A stretch of DNA of 64,000 bases, from contig JALCRM010000001.1 in assembly GCA_022652545.1 (NCBI GenBank), forward strand, positions 186,001-250,000. Direction: 5' to 3'. Source of the DNA: Lachnospiraceae bacterium (GTDB taxonomy: Bacteria; Bacillota; Clostridia; Lachnospirales; Lachnospiraceae). Both the position numbers and the translations under genes were made by a program. Of this stretch, positions 25,963 to 35,439 are shown one piece after another. How positions within the stretch are numbered: position 1 is the stretch's first letter; every line of letters starts with the position of its first letter. The notes under the pieces are model-generated. The model searched no databases. It saw only the letters and a program-made list of their open reading frames with translations, and had not been told where the DNA came from.

Positions 25963-27701
25963 TCATTGATGCACTCAACTGGGCCTGGATGGCGCTGGCC
26001 TGCTTTCTCACAGGAAAAGCGCTGCTCCTGCTGTTTTCAGGGCTGACGGGATACCGTTTCCGCGGTATGGATGCTGCCCTTGCCGCCGGCACGGTCGCGC
26101 TTACGGTGTACAGCGAAATCTTCAGCCTTTTCGGAGGCGTGGGAACAGCGGCGGGTCTGCTGCTTGCAGCGCTGCTCGTGCTCTGTGCCGCCGTGCTTCT
26201 GCGTACGGGAACGAAAGAAACGCGGAGAACGGACACAAAGGCCTTCTTCGGCGCCGTCCGCACCCTTCCGGTTCCGGCAGCCGCGGTCATTCTTCTGCTG
26301 TTTTTCTGGTTCCTTGCAAGGTCGGCCATGACGCCGTCCACCTATGACGATTACCTCTATCATGCGCAGGCCCTGGAATGGATCGAAAAATACGGGGCTG
26401 TCCCGGGACTGGGCAACCTGCACAGCCGTTTTGCCTACAACAGCGCCTTTCTGTGCCTGCAGGCTCTTTTTTCCTGGAGGGACCTTACGGGACAGAGCCT
26501 GCACACAGTCAACTCCTTTTACGCCTTTCTGCTGTCTGTCTTTTGTGTTTCCGGTTTCCGCTTCTTTTCGGCGGGGCACACGCTGCCGGCGTATGTTCCC
26601 ACCCGCTCCGAACTGCTGCGCGGCTGCGCACTGGTCTGGCTGTTCAGCGATCCGACGGCTCTGACGGGGCTGGACACGGATCCCCTCGCGATGATGGCAG
26701 TTCTGTATCTCTTCATCAGGTGGTCCGACCTGCTCGAACAGGGAGAAAAGGACGCTGCTCCGTACGGGCTCCTTTCGGTGCTCGCGGTGTCTGCCTGTAC
26801 CATGAAGCTTTCCGCGGCGCCCCTGCTGCTTTTCAGCCTGTATCCGCTGGTTCTGTTCCTCAGGGCCCGCAGGGCAAAACAGATCGTTCCCTGTCTTCTT
26901 TCAGGCGCCGCCGTCGCCGCGCCTTACCTCATCCGCAATGTGATCCTGTCCGGGTATCTTCTGTATCCTTACGCGGGACTCGATCTGTTCCGTGTGGACT
27001 GGAAGATGCCGCTTTCCGTCGTGACGAATGACCGGCAGGGCATCGTGATCTGGGCAAGGTCCCTGAACAGCCTGTTCGCACAGGGAAAAACATGGGCCGA
27101 GGTGCTGGCGATGCCGCTGCGCAGCTGGTTCCCCGTCTGGTTCCGGAGTCTTTCCCATACGCAGGAACTGCTGTTTGCGGCTGCGGTCTGCATGACCGTG
27201 CTCTGGGCGGTGCGCATGCTTCTGTTTCTGCTGCGCAGGGTGCTGCATATACCGCACAGTGCACTTCCCGGCAGCGATGACTTTCTCTGGGGTATGGCAG
27301 CTGCCTGTTTTCTGTTCTGGTTCTTTACGGCGCCTCTGATCCGCTACGGCAGTCTGTACCTCTGCATAGTGACCGCCTGCGGTGCCGGGGTGTATAATAA
27401 ACACCTGAAACGCGGCGTATTCCTGCTATGGCTGCTGCTGTTTACCCTGGAGATCTCGGGGCTTCCGGCGGGCGCCGTGTTCCGGCCGGAAGATTACGGT
27501 GTCCTGGAGGATACGGCGGTCACTGCGAACGAAGTGACAGACGGAAACGATGCGGACGCCGCGGTGACTGTTTATACGCCCGTGGACGGAGACCGGACTG
27601 ACTATGCCCATTTCCCGTCTTCGCCGTCCGCCTCGGACCTGCAGCATCTGAGACTGCGGGGCCCGGACATCAGGGACGGTTTCAGATCGAATGCCGAATA
27701 G
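25959..27701 (+). CDS. LIC_10190-like polytopic membrane protein, putative GT-C glycosyltransferase (paralogue 1)
   Basis: The protein has 580 residues from TTG 25959, with GGAGG six bases upstream and TTGA overlapping the manC stop. It has many transmembrane segments. Its conserved blocks are ALTVYSEIFSLFGGVGTA, TYDDYLYHAQALEWIEKYGAVPGLGNLHSRFAYNSAF and LDLFRVDWKMP. The last blocks are RSWFPVWF and TAPLIRYGSLYL. The same blocks occur in the protein encoded at 48745. The acidic DD just after a membrane segment in the first extracytoplasmic loop fits a GT-C fold using a lipid-phosphate sugar. That activity is inferred, not shown. Confidence 0.75.
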   Translation: MIIDALNWAWMALACFLTGKALLLLFSGLTGYRFRGMDAALAAGTVALTVYSEIFSLFGGVGTAAGLLLAALLVLCAAVLLRTGTKETRRTDTKAFFGAVRTLPVPAAAVILLLFFWFLARSAMTPSTYDDYLYHAQALEWIEKYGAVPGLGNLHSRFAYNSAFLCLQALFSWRDLTGQSLHTVNSFYAFLLSVFCVSGFRFFSAGHTLPAYVPTRSELLRGCALVWLFSDPTALTGLDTDPLAMMAVLYLFIRWSDLLEQGEKDAAPYGLLSVLAVSACTMKLSAAPLLLFSLYPLVLFLRARRAKQIVPCLLSGAAVAAPYLIRNVILSGYLLYPYAGLDLFRVDWKMPLSVVTNDRQGIVIWARSLNSLFAQGKTWAEVLAMPLRSWFPVWFRSLSHTQELLFAAAVCMTVLWAVRMLLFLLRRVLHIPHSALPGSDDFLWGMAAACFLFWFFTAPLIRYGSLYLCIVTACGAGVYNKHLKRGVFLLWLLLFTLEISGLPAGAVFRPEDYGVLEDTAVTANEVTDGNDADAAVTVYTPVDGDRTDYAHFPSSPSASDLQHLRLRGPDIRDGFRSNAE

Positions 27702-27717
27702 GCGGAATGCGCCCAAG

Positions 27718-29196
27718 ATGGATAGAAAGTGGGATCTGCGCAAAACATCATATCTTGCGGTCGTCCTGTTTCTGATCAGCCTGATTCCGGTTCTGCTTGT
27801 TTTGCCCTGCGTCTATCCCCAGGCTGACGATTTCAGTTACGGACGGGAGATCTATGCGGTCTGGAGATCCGGACATTCCGCGTGGAGTGTGTTTTTACAG
27901 GCCTTTGCGACAGTGAAGCGCTACTATACGACCTGGCAGGGGACCTATACTTCGATCTTCCTGATGGCACTTATGCCGGCTTCCTTTTCAATGGCGGCCT
28001 ATCATGCGGTGCCGCTCGTTATGATCGCCCTGCTGACCGTGTCACTGTACTGCCTGCTGCGGGAGCTGCTGTCCGGATGGTTCGAAATGCCCGGATGGTT
28101 CGTCTGCGGGGTGACTGCCGTCCTGGCTTTTGCCATGATCCAGGGCATGCCTGACAAAACGGAGGCATTTACCTGGTACAACGCAGCCATACACTACACA
28201 GGCATGGAATCCCTGTGGATGTTTTACATGGCCTCGCTCTTTGCCGCGATGCGAAAGAACAGGGCGGGGCGGAAGACGGCGCCGGTCCTGCTGAGCTGTG
28301 CGCTTGCTTTTCTTGCGGCGGGCGGCAATAATATCACGGTGCTCTTTGCTCTTCTGGCAGATGCGCTGCTGCTGATTTTTCTGTTGATCTTCAGAAAACG
28401 GTACGGACAGTATTTCCGGCCGGCATTGCCGTCCGCGGTGTGCCTGGCCGCCGGCGCAGCCGCAAATTTTCTCGCACCCGGCAATATGCAGCGGCTGTTA
28501 TATTCGGGAGGCAACGACTGCAGCGCGCCGCTGACGGTCCTGCGCGCTCTTGAGACGGGAGCCCTGAAAGCGGTACGGTGGTGCGACGGGCTCACAGTCA
28601 TGACCGTTGTACTGCTGCTGCCTTTTGTATGGTACCTTGTGCGGACCCCGCAGATACGCAGGTACCGGTTCCCGCTGCCGGGGCTCGTCGCCTTTTTCAG
28701 CTGGGGCCTGTATTCCGCACAGTTTGCACCGGATATTTTCGTGAACGGGAGTGCCGGGATCCTGCGCACGCAGAATGCGATGCGCATCAACTATTTTCTG
28801 CTCCTGTTCCTGAATACTGTCTATTTATCGGGCTGGATCCTCAGGATCTCCGGGGAAAATGCCGGCAGCCGGAAGACAGAGGAGAGGATCGTACAAAGGC
28901 CCGGCAGATTCTATGCGGCTGCGCTGCCGTGTTTTGCCGTCGTTCTTGCGGTCCAGATGGCCATGAATCCGACCTGCTTCACCTCCTCAGCGGCGGCTGT
29001 CGATCTTCTGAACGGCACTGCCGTTCGGTATGCGGAGACGATCCGGTACGATCTGGCGATCCTGGAAGGCAGCGACCGGGAGGTCATGCTCAGGAAGCCG
29101 GACTGCCAGCCTTCGATCCTTTACACGGAGGAAGCCGACGAGTGGAGGGCCGGGACTCAGAAATACTACGGAAAGGACAATGTATCCTGGCGGTGA
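27718..29196 (+). CDS. DUF6056-like membrane protein, putative GT-C glycosyltransferase
   Basis: The protein has 492 residues from ATG 27718, behind GGCGG; ATG 27691 is a possible alternative that overlaps the previous gene. A cytoplasmic basic start and one helix lead to a loop with PQADDFSYGREIY, an acidic motif as in GT-C enzymes. Next are YYTTWQGTYTSIFLMAL and GMPDKTEAFTWYNAAIHYTG before further helices. The soluble tail carries little. The proteins of this family are frequent in surface-glycan loci but are uncharacterised. Confidence 0.7.
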   Translation: MDRKWDLRKTSYLAVVLFLISLIPVLLVLPCVYPQADDFSYGREIYAVWRSGHSAWSVFLQAFATVKRYYTTWQGTYTSIFLMALMPASFSMAAYHAVPLVMIALLTVSLYCLLRELLSGWFEMPGWFVCGVTAVLAFAMIQGMPDKTEAFTWYNAAIHYTGMESLWMFYMASLFAAMRKNRAGRKTAPVLLSCALAFLAAGGNNITVLFALLADALLLIFLLIFRKRYGQYFRPALPSAVCLAAGAAANFLAPGNMQRLLYSGGNDCSAPLTVLRALETGALKAVRWCDGLTVMTVVLLLPFVWYLVRTPQIRRYRFPLPGLVAFFSWGLYSAQFAPDIFVNGSAGILRTQNAMRINYFLLLFLNTVYLSGWILRISGENAGSRKTEERIVQRPGRFYAAALPCFAVVLAVQMAMNPTCFTSSAAAVDLLNGTAVRYAETIRYDLAILEGSDREVMLRKPDCQPSILYTEEADEWRAGTQKYYGKDNVSWR

Positions 29197-29238
29197 ACGG
29201 ACAGACCGCCGCGGATAAAGGAAACGACCGGGGAAAGC

Positions 29239-31266
29239 ATGGGAAGATCCTCTGCAGGACGTATTTTCATCGCGGTATGGTGCGGCACGGCGCTGTTTAT
29301 GGCGCTGTACTGGATCGTGCGCCTTTCCGGCGTCACCTGCTATGACGAAAAAGTCCTGGAGAGCAGCGAAATTACCGCGGACGGCGGCTATCTCTATACG
29401 GCCGGCATGAACGGGATCAGCGAGATGGCTTTCTGCCTCGACGAGCAGGATCCTGGCGGGGAGAATTACCAGTATCCGGACGAACTGTACCAGAGCGTCG
29501 GGATCACCGTCAGCAGCGAGGACGGGGAACGGATATCCCAGAATCTTTTCATCGGGCAGAATCTGCGCCCCTTTGCTTTCACGGACAGGGTGAAGCTTGA
29601 GAAGGAGATCCGCCTCGAACAGGGACAGCGGTACCTTGTGGAGGCAACTGTCGGCGGAGAGCGGACGGAAGCGCTTACGGTTGTCCTGTACGGGAACGGA
29701 CACTCGACACTGCCGATGTATCTCGCTGTCTGTGCGGCGGTCCTGCTCCTGCTGGCCATGGTCTTTGCCTTCCTGGCGGGCCGGAGCGAAAAACATTTTA
29801 TCCTGCGCTTTATTCTGCTGGGCCTGTATTTCAGCTTTCTTTCGGAGTGCGTCATGGTGCCGCTGTGCGTCCCGGATGAACCCACGCACTTTATGGATGT
29901 CTACAGCATTTCCAACCGGATCACGGACAGGCTGGGACTGGAAAGCCGGATCTCAGGCTCGCCGGAACCGCTCGATGTGACCGGCGAAGGAGATTCCCTG
30001 AACATTACGGAGAGCGGCCTGACAAGACTCAGGACGAACATGGATCTGCAGGACACCTGGAATTTCTGGACCGACTGGTCGTACGGGAACGTCACGGGAA
30101 GAGTGAGCGACTGCAGGTTCCAGTACCGCCCGTGGCAGCTGCACAATACGCGCATCTCCTATGTGATACCGGCGGCGGCGCTGACGGCGGCGCGCTTTGC
30201 ACATGCCCCCTGGCAGGTCATTCTGCTGGCCGGCCGGATGGCGAATGCGCTGCTTTTCATTCTGGCTGCTGCGCTCTCCATGCGGATCTGTCCTTCCTTC
30301 CGATATCCGGCTGCAGCGGTCGCGCTGCTGCCTTCCGTATCGTTCCTGGCATCGTCTTTTTCCTACGACGTGTGGAACCTGGCTTTTGTGCTCCTGTTTT
30401 TCAGCGTCTGCATGCGCTGCAGGGAGAGCGCGGAGGGAGTGCGCTTCCGCGATCTGGCGGCCATGGTGGTCTGCCTCGCGCTGTTCCTGCCCGTGAAGTT
30501 CATCTACTTTACGCTGCTGGGAAGCGTCCTTCTCATCCCGCGCAGGCAGTGGAAGGACAAAAGAGTGGTGCGGGGATCCGCGGCAGTCATACTGGCGGCC
30601 GCGGCATTCCTTGCGGTCACGCGCGGCCAGGAAGTGCTGTCCTATCTGACCACGGGCATGATGGATACGCGCGGACAGGCGGAGGGCGCACAGTCCTATA
30701 CGGTGTCCTATGCGCTGCAGGCGCCGCGGCATACGGCCGGTCTTTTCTTCAATACGCTCTGCAGCGGCTTTGACAGGAATCTGGTCAAGTGCCTGGACGG
30801 AGAGTTTTTCAGCAACTATCTGCCGGATCTTCTGACAGCCGCGCTGCTGCTGCCGTTCACCCTGCTCATGGCCCTGCAGGAAAAACCGCAGGAGGTGGGC
30901 AGGAGAGAGCGTGCCGTTTCAACTGTGATCCTGCTTTCCGGCTGGTTCGTGACGCTTGCGGCCATGCTCTTCCTTTTCAACAATGTCTCGGACGACAGGG
31001 ATGCCGTGATCGAGGGCCTGCAGGGCAGGTATTTCCTGCCTTATCTGCTCTTTCTGCCCATGCTCCTGAACAGCGGCAGGCTCAGCGGACTGCGGGACCG
31101 TATCCTTTCACGCGTCGGGAGTGCGGGCACGGACGGCGGGACTGCCGGGGATGTACCGGACGACCCCGCAGGACGCCTGCAGCGCTTTCTTCTTTGCGGC
31201 GTCGCCGTGGCTTCGACGATGATCCTGCTGGCAAAATTCATACTGCTGTACGAGGGCAGATCATAA
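29239..31266 (+). CDS. DUF2142-like membrane protein, putative GT-C glycosyltransferase
   Basis: The protein has 675 residues. One N-terminal helix is followed by an extracytoplasmic ~130-residue domain, predicted beta-rich (LYTAGMNGISEMAFCLDEQ to TVVLYGNGHS), then a long polytopic part. The DUF2142 marker is VPLCVPDEPTHFMDVYSIS, with the acid-proline-histidine motif after a helix. FNTLCSGFDRNLVKC and LQGRYFLPYLLFLPML mark the end of the membrane part. It resembles the gene at 42603 in overall plan. The function is inferred as transfer of a sugar from a lipid phosphate. Confidence 0.75.
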   Translation: MGRSSAGRIFIAVWCGTALFMALYWIVRLSGVTCYDEKVLESSEITADGGYLYTAGMNGISEMAFCLDEQDPGGENYQYPDELYQSVGITVSSEDGERISQNLFIGQNLRPFAFTDRVKLEKEIRLEQGQRYLVEATVGGERTEALTVVLYGNGHSTLPMYLAVCAAVLLLLAMVFAFLAGRSEKHFILRFILLGLYFSFLSECVMVPLCVPDEPTHFMDVYSISNRITDRLGLESRISGSPEPLDVTGEGDSLNITESGLTRLRTNMDLQDTWNFWTDWSYGNVTGRVSDCRFQYRPWQLHNTRISYVIPAAALTAARFAHAPWQVILLAGRMANALLFILAAALSMRICPSFRYPAAAVALLPSVSFLASSFSYDVWNLAFVLLFFSVCMRCRESAEGVRFRDLAAMVVCLALFLPVKFIYFTLLGSVLLIPRRQWKDKRVVRGSAAVILAAAAFLAVTRGQEVLSYLTTGMMDTRGQAEGAQSYTVSYALQAPRHTAGLFFNTLCSGFDRNLVKCLDGEFFSNYLPDLLTAALLLPFTLLMALQEKPQEVGRRERAVSTVILLSGWFVTLAAMLFLFNNVSDDRDAVIEGLQGRYFLPYLLFLPMLLNSGRLSGLRDRILSRVGSAGTDGGTAGDVPDDPAGRLQRFLLCGVAVASTMILLAKFILLYEGRS

Positions 31267-31291
31267 ACGCGGGATGACCGCGGAACAGGCA

Positions 31292-31310
31292 GTCCCGGAG
31301 ATGCCGGGAC
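31292..31310 (+). other. hairpin in the 29239/31330 intergenic gap
   Basis: GTCCCGG-AGATG-CCGGGAC is a perfect 7-bp stem without a following T-run. It may stabilise or punctuate the mRNA and is not a convincing terminator. Confidence 0.35.
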
Positions 31311-31329
31311 GGCGGAAGGAAACCGTAGG

Positions 31330-33012
31330 ATGGGAGCAGGCAGCATAGCAAAACAGAAGGAAACAGCGGAAGAGGGGGTGCTCAGCGTCTCCGAATATAT
31401 CTATCTGCTGTTTCTGGCCGTGTTTCTTTTTACAAAGGGAGTGGGTCTGTATGAAGGGCAGCGCACCTACAGCGTCCTGATCGCCGTCGGCCTGCTGCTG
31501 TATATCCTGAAACTGCTCACGACGCGTTTTTCCGTCTTCGAATGTGCCTGGGCAGCCGCCTTCATGCTGCTTTCCGTGCTGGTCGAGCGGAATTCCGGTG
31601 AAAAGGGCCTGTTTCTCTATTTCCTGATCCTGACCGGCATGAAGGGCGTCTCCACAAAAAGAGCCTTCCGCACAGGGACCGCCGTGCTCACGTTTTCCTT
31701 CCTTCTGGGAACGCTGCTGACGGTCACAGGCCTCAGGCCGGAGGTCCTGCTGCTCCATTACAGGAAGGGAATCGGCAATATGGTGCGCCATTCCCTGGCT
31801 TTTCCGCATCCGAACGTCCTGCATATCTCCTATATGGTGATCGCCGCATTCTGGCTCTATATGGCAGGAGTGCGCAGCCGGCGCGGCACGTGGACGGCAG
31901 CGCTCCTCGTCCTTCTCGGGAACCTGTATATTTTCCTGTATTCCTTCAGCTTCACCGGCTTTCTCGGCACGACGGTCTTCGTCATGTTTTATCTGCTTCT
32001 GAGCCTGCGCCCGCAGCCCGGCAAAGCCGGAAAAGTGCTGCTGCAGCTGGTGTTCCCGGCCTGTGCGCTGTTTTCCGTGGCGGGTCCGGTCCTGATAAAA
32101 GGCAGGGCATTCGACATCATCAATTCCCTCGTCAATACGAGGTATCACCTGTCCTACCTGTACCTGACGCAGGCGCCGCACACGCTGTTCGGGACACGGT
32201 TCCGTTTCGACGATTACCACATCACGCTGGATTCCTCCTATACACTGGCGTTTGTCTATTACGGCATCGTTCCCTTTGCGCTTCTGTGCATCCTGTTCTG
32301 CCTGACGATCCGGGATGCCCTGCTCGGCGGCCGGAGGATCGAACTGGCGATCCTTCTCGGCGTATCGGTGGCGGGGATCACGGAGCCTTTTCTGTTCAAC
32401 GAGAGCATACGGAACCCGGCCTATATTTTCATAGGTGCGTATCTGTACCGCCGTTCGGAGGAAGTGCAGGCAAAACTTCCGGCATTCTGGCAGAGGGAGT
32501 TCCGGATCCTGAAAGCGGGGGAGAGGACGGTCCCCCCGGCGGCTGATGCGGCCGGCTTCCTTTCCGCCCGGTTCGGGTGCATCGCCGGGGAATGGAAGAG
32601 AAAAAAGACCGGATATGCGGCCCTTTTCCTGCTTACGGCACTGGCGGTCATGCTGGTCTACAGGTTCTGTGTGAAAATGCCGGAAAAACTGTATGTGGAC
32701 CGGAACATCGTGTACCGGAGCGAGACCGTCAGGGAGGAATATCTCTCTGCGGAAGAGGTGCGGGCGCTCCGCGAAAAGGGCGACTTTGTGCTGCAGTGGC
32801 CGGGACCGGACAGTCCCATGGTCGCATACGAAGGCAGAACGGCCGGCATCGAATACTGGCGCAGGGACCTGAACGCGGGCGTGCGCGGCGGAATGGCAGC
32901 AGCCGTTCTGGCGGCGATTCTTATTCTGCAGTTCAACTGCTATAATAGGACAGGATCAAAAGAGGGGAGAGCCGGCGGACGGAGACGGACGCACGGCGGA
33001 AGGAAGAAATGA
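31330..33012 (+). CDS. O-antigen polymerase (Wzy)-like membrane protein
   Basis: The protein has 560 residues. Roughly ten hydrophobic segments run to ~residue 380. A central stretch RHSLAFPHPNVLHISYMVIAAFWLYMAG and a large loop GRAFDIINSLVNTRYHLSYLYLTQAPHTLFGTRFRFDDYHITLDSSYTLAFVYYGIVPF are the Wzy/O-antigen-ligase style landmarks. Unusually, a ~130-residue soluble part with a further helix pair follows at the C-terminus, ending in a basic tail. A Wzy polymerase would join repeat units outside the membrane. It is the only such candidate in this locus. Confidence 0.75.
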   Translation: MGAGSIAKQKETAEEGVLSVSEYIYLLFLAVFLFTKGVGLYEGQRTYSVLIAVGLLLYILKLLTTRFSVFECAWAAAFMLLSVLVERNSGEKGLFLYFLILTGMKGVSTKRAFRTGTAVLTFSFLLGTLLTVTGLRPEVLLLHYRKGIGNMVRHSLAFPHPNVLHISYMVIAAFWLYMAGVRSRRGTWTAALLVLLGNLYIFLYSFSFTGFLGTTVFVMFYLLLSLRPQPGKAGKVLLQLVFPACALFSVAGPVLIKGRAFDIINSLVNTRYHLSYLYLTQAPHTLFGTRFRFDDYHITLDSSYTLAFVYYGIVPFALLCILFCLTIRDALLGGRRIELAILLGVSVAGITEPFLFNESIRNPAYIFIGAYLYRRSEEVQAKLPAFWQREFRILKAGERTVPPAADAAGFLSARFGCIAGEWKRKKTGYAALFLLTALAVMLVYRFCVKMPEKLYVDRNIVYRSETVREEYLSAEEVRALREKGDFVLQWPGPDSPMVAYEGRTAGIEYWRRDLNAGVRGGMAAAVLAAILILQFNCYNRTGSKEGRAGGRRRTHGGRKK

Positions 33013-34454
33013 AGAAACAGGTCGGTAGCGGCGGCATAACGGTGCTGCTGCGGGAAGAATACCGGAAACTGAAAGAGGTCACGGGTACCGGCGGGGTCCT
33101 TTGCATAGCCCTGATCCTGCTCTGGTGCTTCCTGACGATGTACTATGCCGACATCACGGTCACATGCAGGTTCGGCCTGACCTTTCTGGACTCCCTGTTC
33201 GACGGGAAGCCGTTCAGTTTCTATGCAAATGCACTGTCCTCGGGCATAGCGCCGGAAGGGGCGGTCTACGACATCGGCATCTATGTGATCTTCGGGATCT
33301 TCGGCCTGCCGGTCTGGATCCTGGAGAAACTGGCGGGCGTGAGTGCGCTTTCGGTCGGCAGTCTTCTGTGGTTCAAGCTGCTGGTGCTGCTTTTCCTTCT
33401 CGACTGCGTGCACAGCGTGGCAAAACTCGGGCGGGAGATCGGGCTGTCCGAACGGAATGCCACGGCAGCAGCCGTGCTGGCGCTGCTCTCCGCAAATATG
33501 TTTTTCCCGACCATGGTCGCGGCGCAGTACGATGTCCTGCCGCTGTGCTTCATGCTGCGGGGCATGGAGCTCTGGATGAAGCACGACCGGCGCTGGCTGC
33601 TCCTGTTTGCGGTCTCGATGACCATGAAGCCGATGACGGCGCTGACCCTTCTGCTGCTCGTGCTGCTGCGTGAAAAAAATGTCCTGCGCATCCTGCTGCA
33701 GATGCTGGAGGGCTGTTCTCTGATGCTGCTCTGCAAGCTGCTCAGTTCCGTCAACCCGGCATACGGACAGAGCTCCGGTCTGTTTCTGAAGCAGAACCTG
33801 CCGCAGATCCTGGGGGCCGGCATACAGGGCGGGGACGGCAGCATTTCCCTGTTCGTACTGTGCACGGCCGCGGTCTGGCTGGCCGCCTATTTTCACGAGG
33901 GCACCGGGGACGACCGCGCGGAGAACAGGCATATGCTGCTCCTCGGCTACTGCATGTGGCTGTCGTTTGCCCTGTTCGGGCATATGCTGCCCTACTGGGC
34001 AGTCTACATCGTGCCTTTTGCGATCCTCACCGCGTTCACCTGCGGGAAGAGGACGGACGGGGCACTGCTGGCTGACATGGCCGGAGAGGCGGCCCTGACG
34101 GGAGTCTGGGTCATGCAGTATTCCTGGGTGTACGGGGGCGACACTACGTACAGCTACCTGCTCCTGAAAAATTTCTGCGGCAAAGTCCTGGCAGGAGGAG
34201 ACGGCGTCAAAGTGGACGGGCTCCTGCGCAGAATGCACATGGAGAAGCTGCAGCCCGGCGTGTATGCCGCTGCCGCCGCATGCCTGCTCTCTACAGCTGC
34301 CGTGGCTTTTCTGCAGCAGCGAAGGGCCGGAAACGCGGCGGGCGAAACACAGGAGGAGCCTGACAGGTGGCAGATCCGCGGGCGGCTCCTGCTTCTGTTC
34401 CTGTGGATACTGCTCACGCTGGCGGCACTTGTTTTGACAAACAGGGGATATTGA
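33009..34454 (+). CDS. polytopic membrane protein, putative GT-C mannosyltransferase-like
   Basis: The protein has 481 residues; its ATGA overlaps the stop of the previous gene. Hydrophobic segments cover most of it. The stretch ANMFFPTMVAAQYDVLPLCFMLRGMELWMKHDRRWLLLFAVSMTMKPMTALTLLLLVLL, with QYD before a helix and MKP after, is typical of GT-C enzymes related to GT87/ALG-type transferases. The first loop carries acidic residues (TFLDSLFDGKPFSFY). It probably uses a polyprenyl-phosphate sugar from the GT2 protein encoded directly downstream. Confidence 0.7.
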   Translation: MKKQVGSGGITVLLREEYRKLKEVTGTGGVLCIALILLWCFLTMYYADITVTCRFGLTFLDSLFDGKPFSFYANALSSGIAPEGAVYDIGIYVIFGIFGLPVWILEKLAGVSALSVGSLLWFKLLVLLFLLDCVHSVAKLGREIGLSERNATAAAVLALLSANMFFPTMVAAQYDVLPLCFMLRGMELWMKHDRRWLLLFAVSMTMKPMTALTLLLLVLLREKNVLRILLQMLEGCSLMLLCKLLSSVNPAYGQSSGLFLKQNLPQILGAGIQGGDGSISLFVLCTAAVWLAAYFHEGTGDDRAENRHMLLLGYCMWLSFALFGHMLPYWAVYIVPFAILTAFTCGKRTDGALLADMAGEAALTGVWVMQYSWVYGGDTTYSYLLLKNFCGKVLAGGDGVKVDGLLRRMHMEKLQPGVYAAAAACLLSTAAVAFLQQRRAGNAAGETQEEPDRWQIRGRLLLLFLWILLTLAALVLTNRGY

Positions 34455-34464
34455 GGGCGAAGAA

Positions 34465-35439
34465 GTGAAAAGGAAGAAGATCAGCGTCATAGTACCGTGC
34501 TACAACGATGAAAAGAGTGTGGTCAGCCTCTGCGCGACCGTGAGGGAAATGTTCGGCGGACCGCTCAAAGACTACGATTACGACATCATCTATGCGGATG
34601 ACGATTCCGCGGACGGCACGCGGGCAAAGGTGCGGGAGCTCTGCGCGGCGGACAGGCATGTGCGGGCCGTCTTCAACATGGCCAACTTCGGCTTTTCGAG
34701 AAATGTTTTTTCCGCACTGCAGGAATCGGACGGCGATGCGGCCTTCCTTGTTTTCGGAGACCTGCAGGACCCGCCGGAGCTGCTGCCGGAATTTGTCAGG
34801 AAGTGGGAAGCGGGCAGCAAGGTCGTCGTCGGGCGCAAGATCGCCAGTGACGAGAGCCATATCATGAACTGGTGGAGAAACTGCTACTACAGGGTCATAC
34901 GGGCGCTGTCGGAGAAGCCGCAGATCGAGGAATTCAACGGTTACGGACTGTACGACCGCCGGTTTATCGAAGTCCTGCGCAACATCGGCGACGTGCAGCC
35001 GTATCTGAAGACTGTGGTGTCCGAGTACGCGCCGGACTGCGCATCGGTGGAGTACCGTCACCATAAGTCGGGGCGCGGCCGCTCCAATTTCAATTTTTAC
35101 AAAAACTATGACTTCGCCATGGAGGGCATCACCTCCTCCACCAAGAAGCTGCTGCGGGCCTCCACTTACCTCGGGGCAGGGTTAGGCATCATCAGCGTGA
35201 TCTACGCACTGTATGTCCTTATCCGGAAGCTGACGAGCTGGAATACCTACCCGGCAGGCCTCGCTTCAATCATGATCGGCGTCTTTATCCTGGGGTCCGC
35301 GGAACTTTTCTTCATCGGGATACTGGGGGAGTACGTGCTCAGCATCAACACCCGCACCATGCGCAAGCCCCGCGTCATCGTGGACGAGCGCATCGGCTTC
35401 GACGAGGAGCCGGAAAAGACGGACGATGGAGGACATTAA
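34465..35439 (+). CDS. GtrB/ArnC-like polyprenyl-phosphate glycosyltransferase (GT2 with two C-terminal helices)
   Basis: The protein has 324 residues, starting at GTG 34465 after GAGGGCGAAG. ISVIVPCYNDEKSVVSLCATV, YADDDSADGTRAKV, FGFSRNVFSALQES and VFGDLQDPPELLPEFV give the GT2 core with its QDPP motif. A charged amphipathic region and two C-terminal membrane helices (~230-310) end in ISINTRTMRKPRVIVDERIGF-type sequence, as in GtrB and ArnC. The enzyme should attach a sugar to undecaprenyl phosphate at the inner face. The neighbouring GT-C gene is the natural consumer. Confidence 0.88.
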   Translation: MKRKKISVIVPCYNDEKSVVSLCATVREMFGGPLKDYDYDIIYADDDSADGTRAKVRELCAADRHVRAVFNMANFGFSRNVFSALQESDGDAAFLVFGDLQDPPELLPEFVRKWEAGSKVVVGRKIASDESHIMNWWRNCYYRVIRALSEKPQIEEFNGYGLYDRRFIEVLRNIGDVQPYLKTVVSEYAPDCASVEYRHHKSGRGRSNFNFYKNYDFAMEGITSSTKKLLRASTYLGAGLGIISVIYALYVLIRKLTSWNTYPAGLASIMIGVFILGSAELFFIGILGEYVLSINTRTMRKPRVIVDERIGFDEEPEKTDDGGH

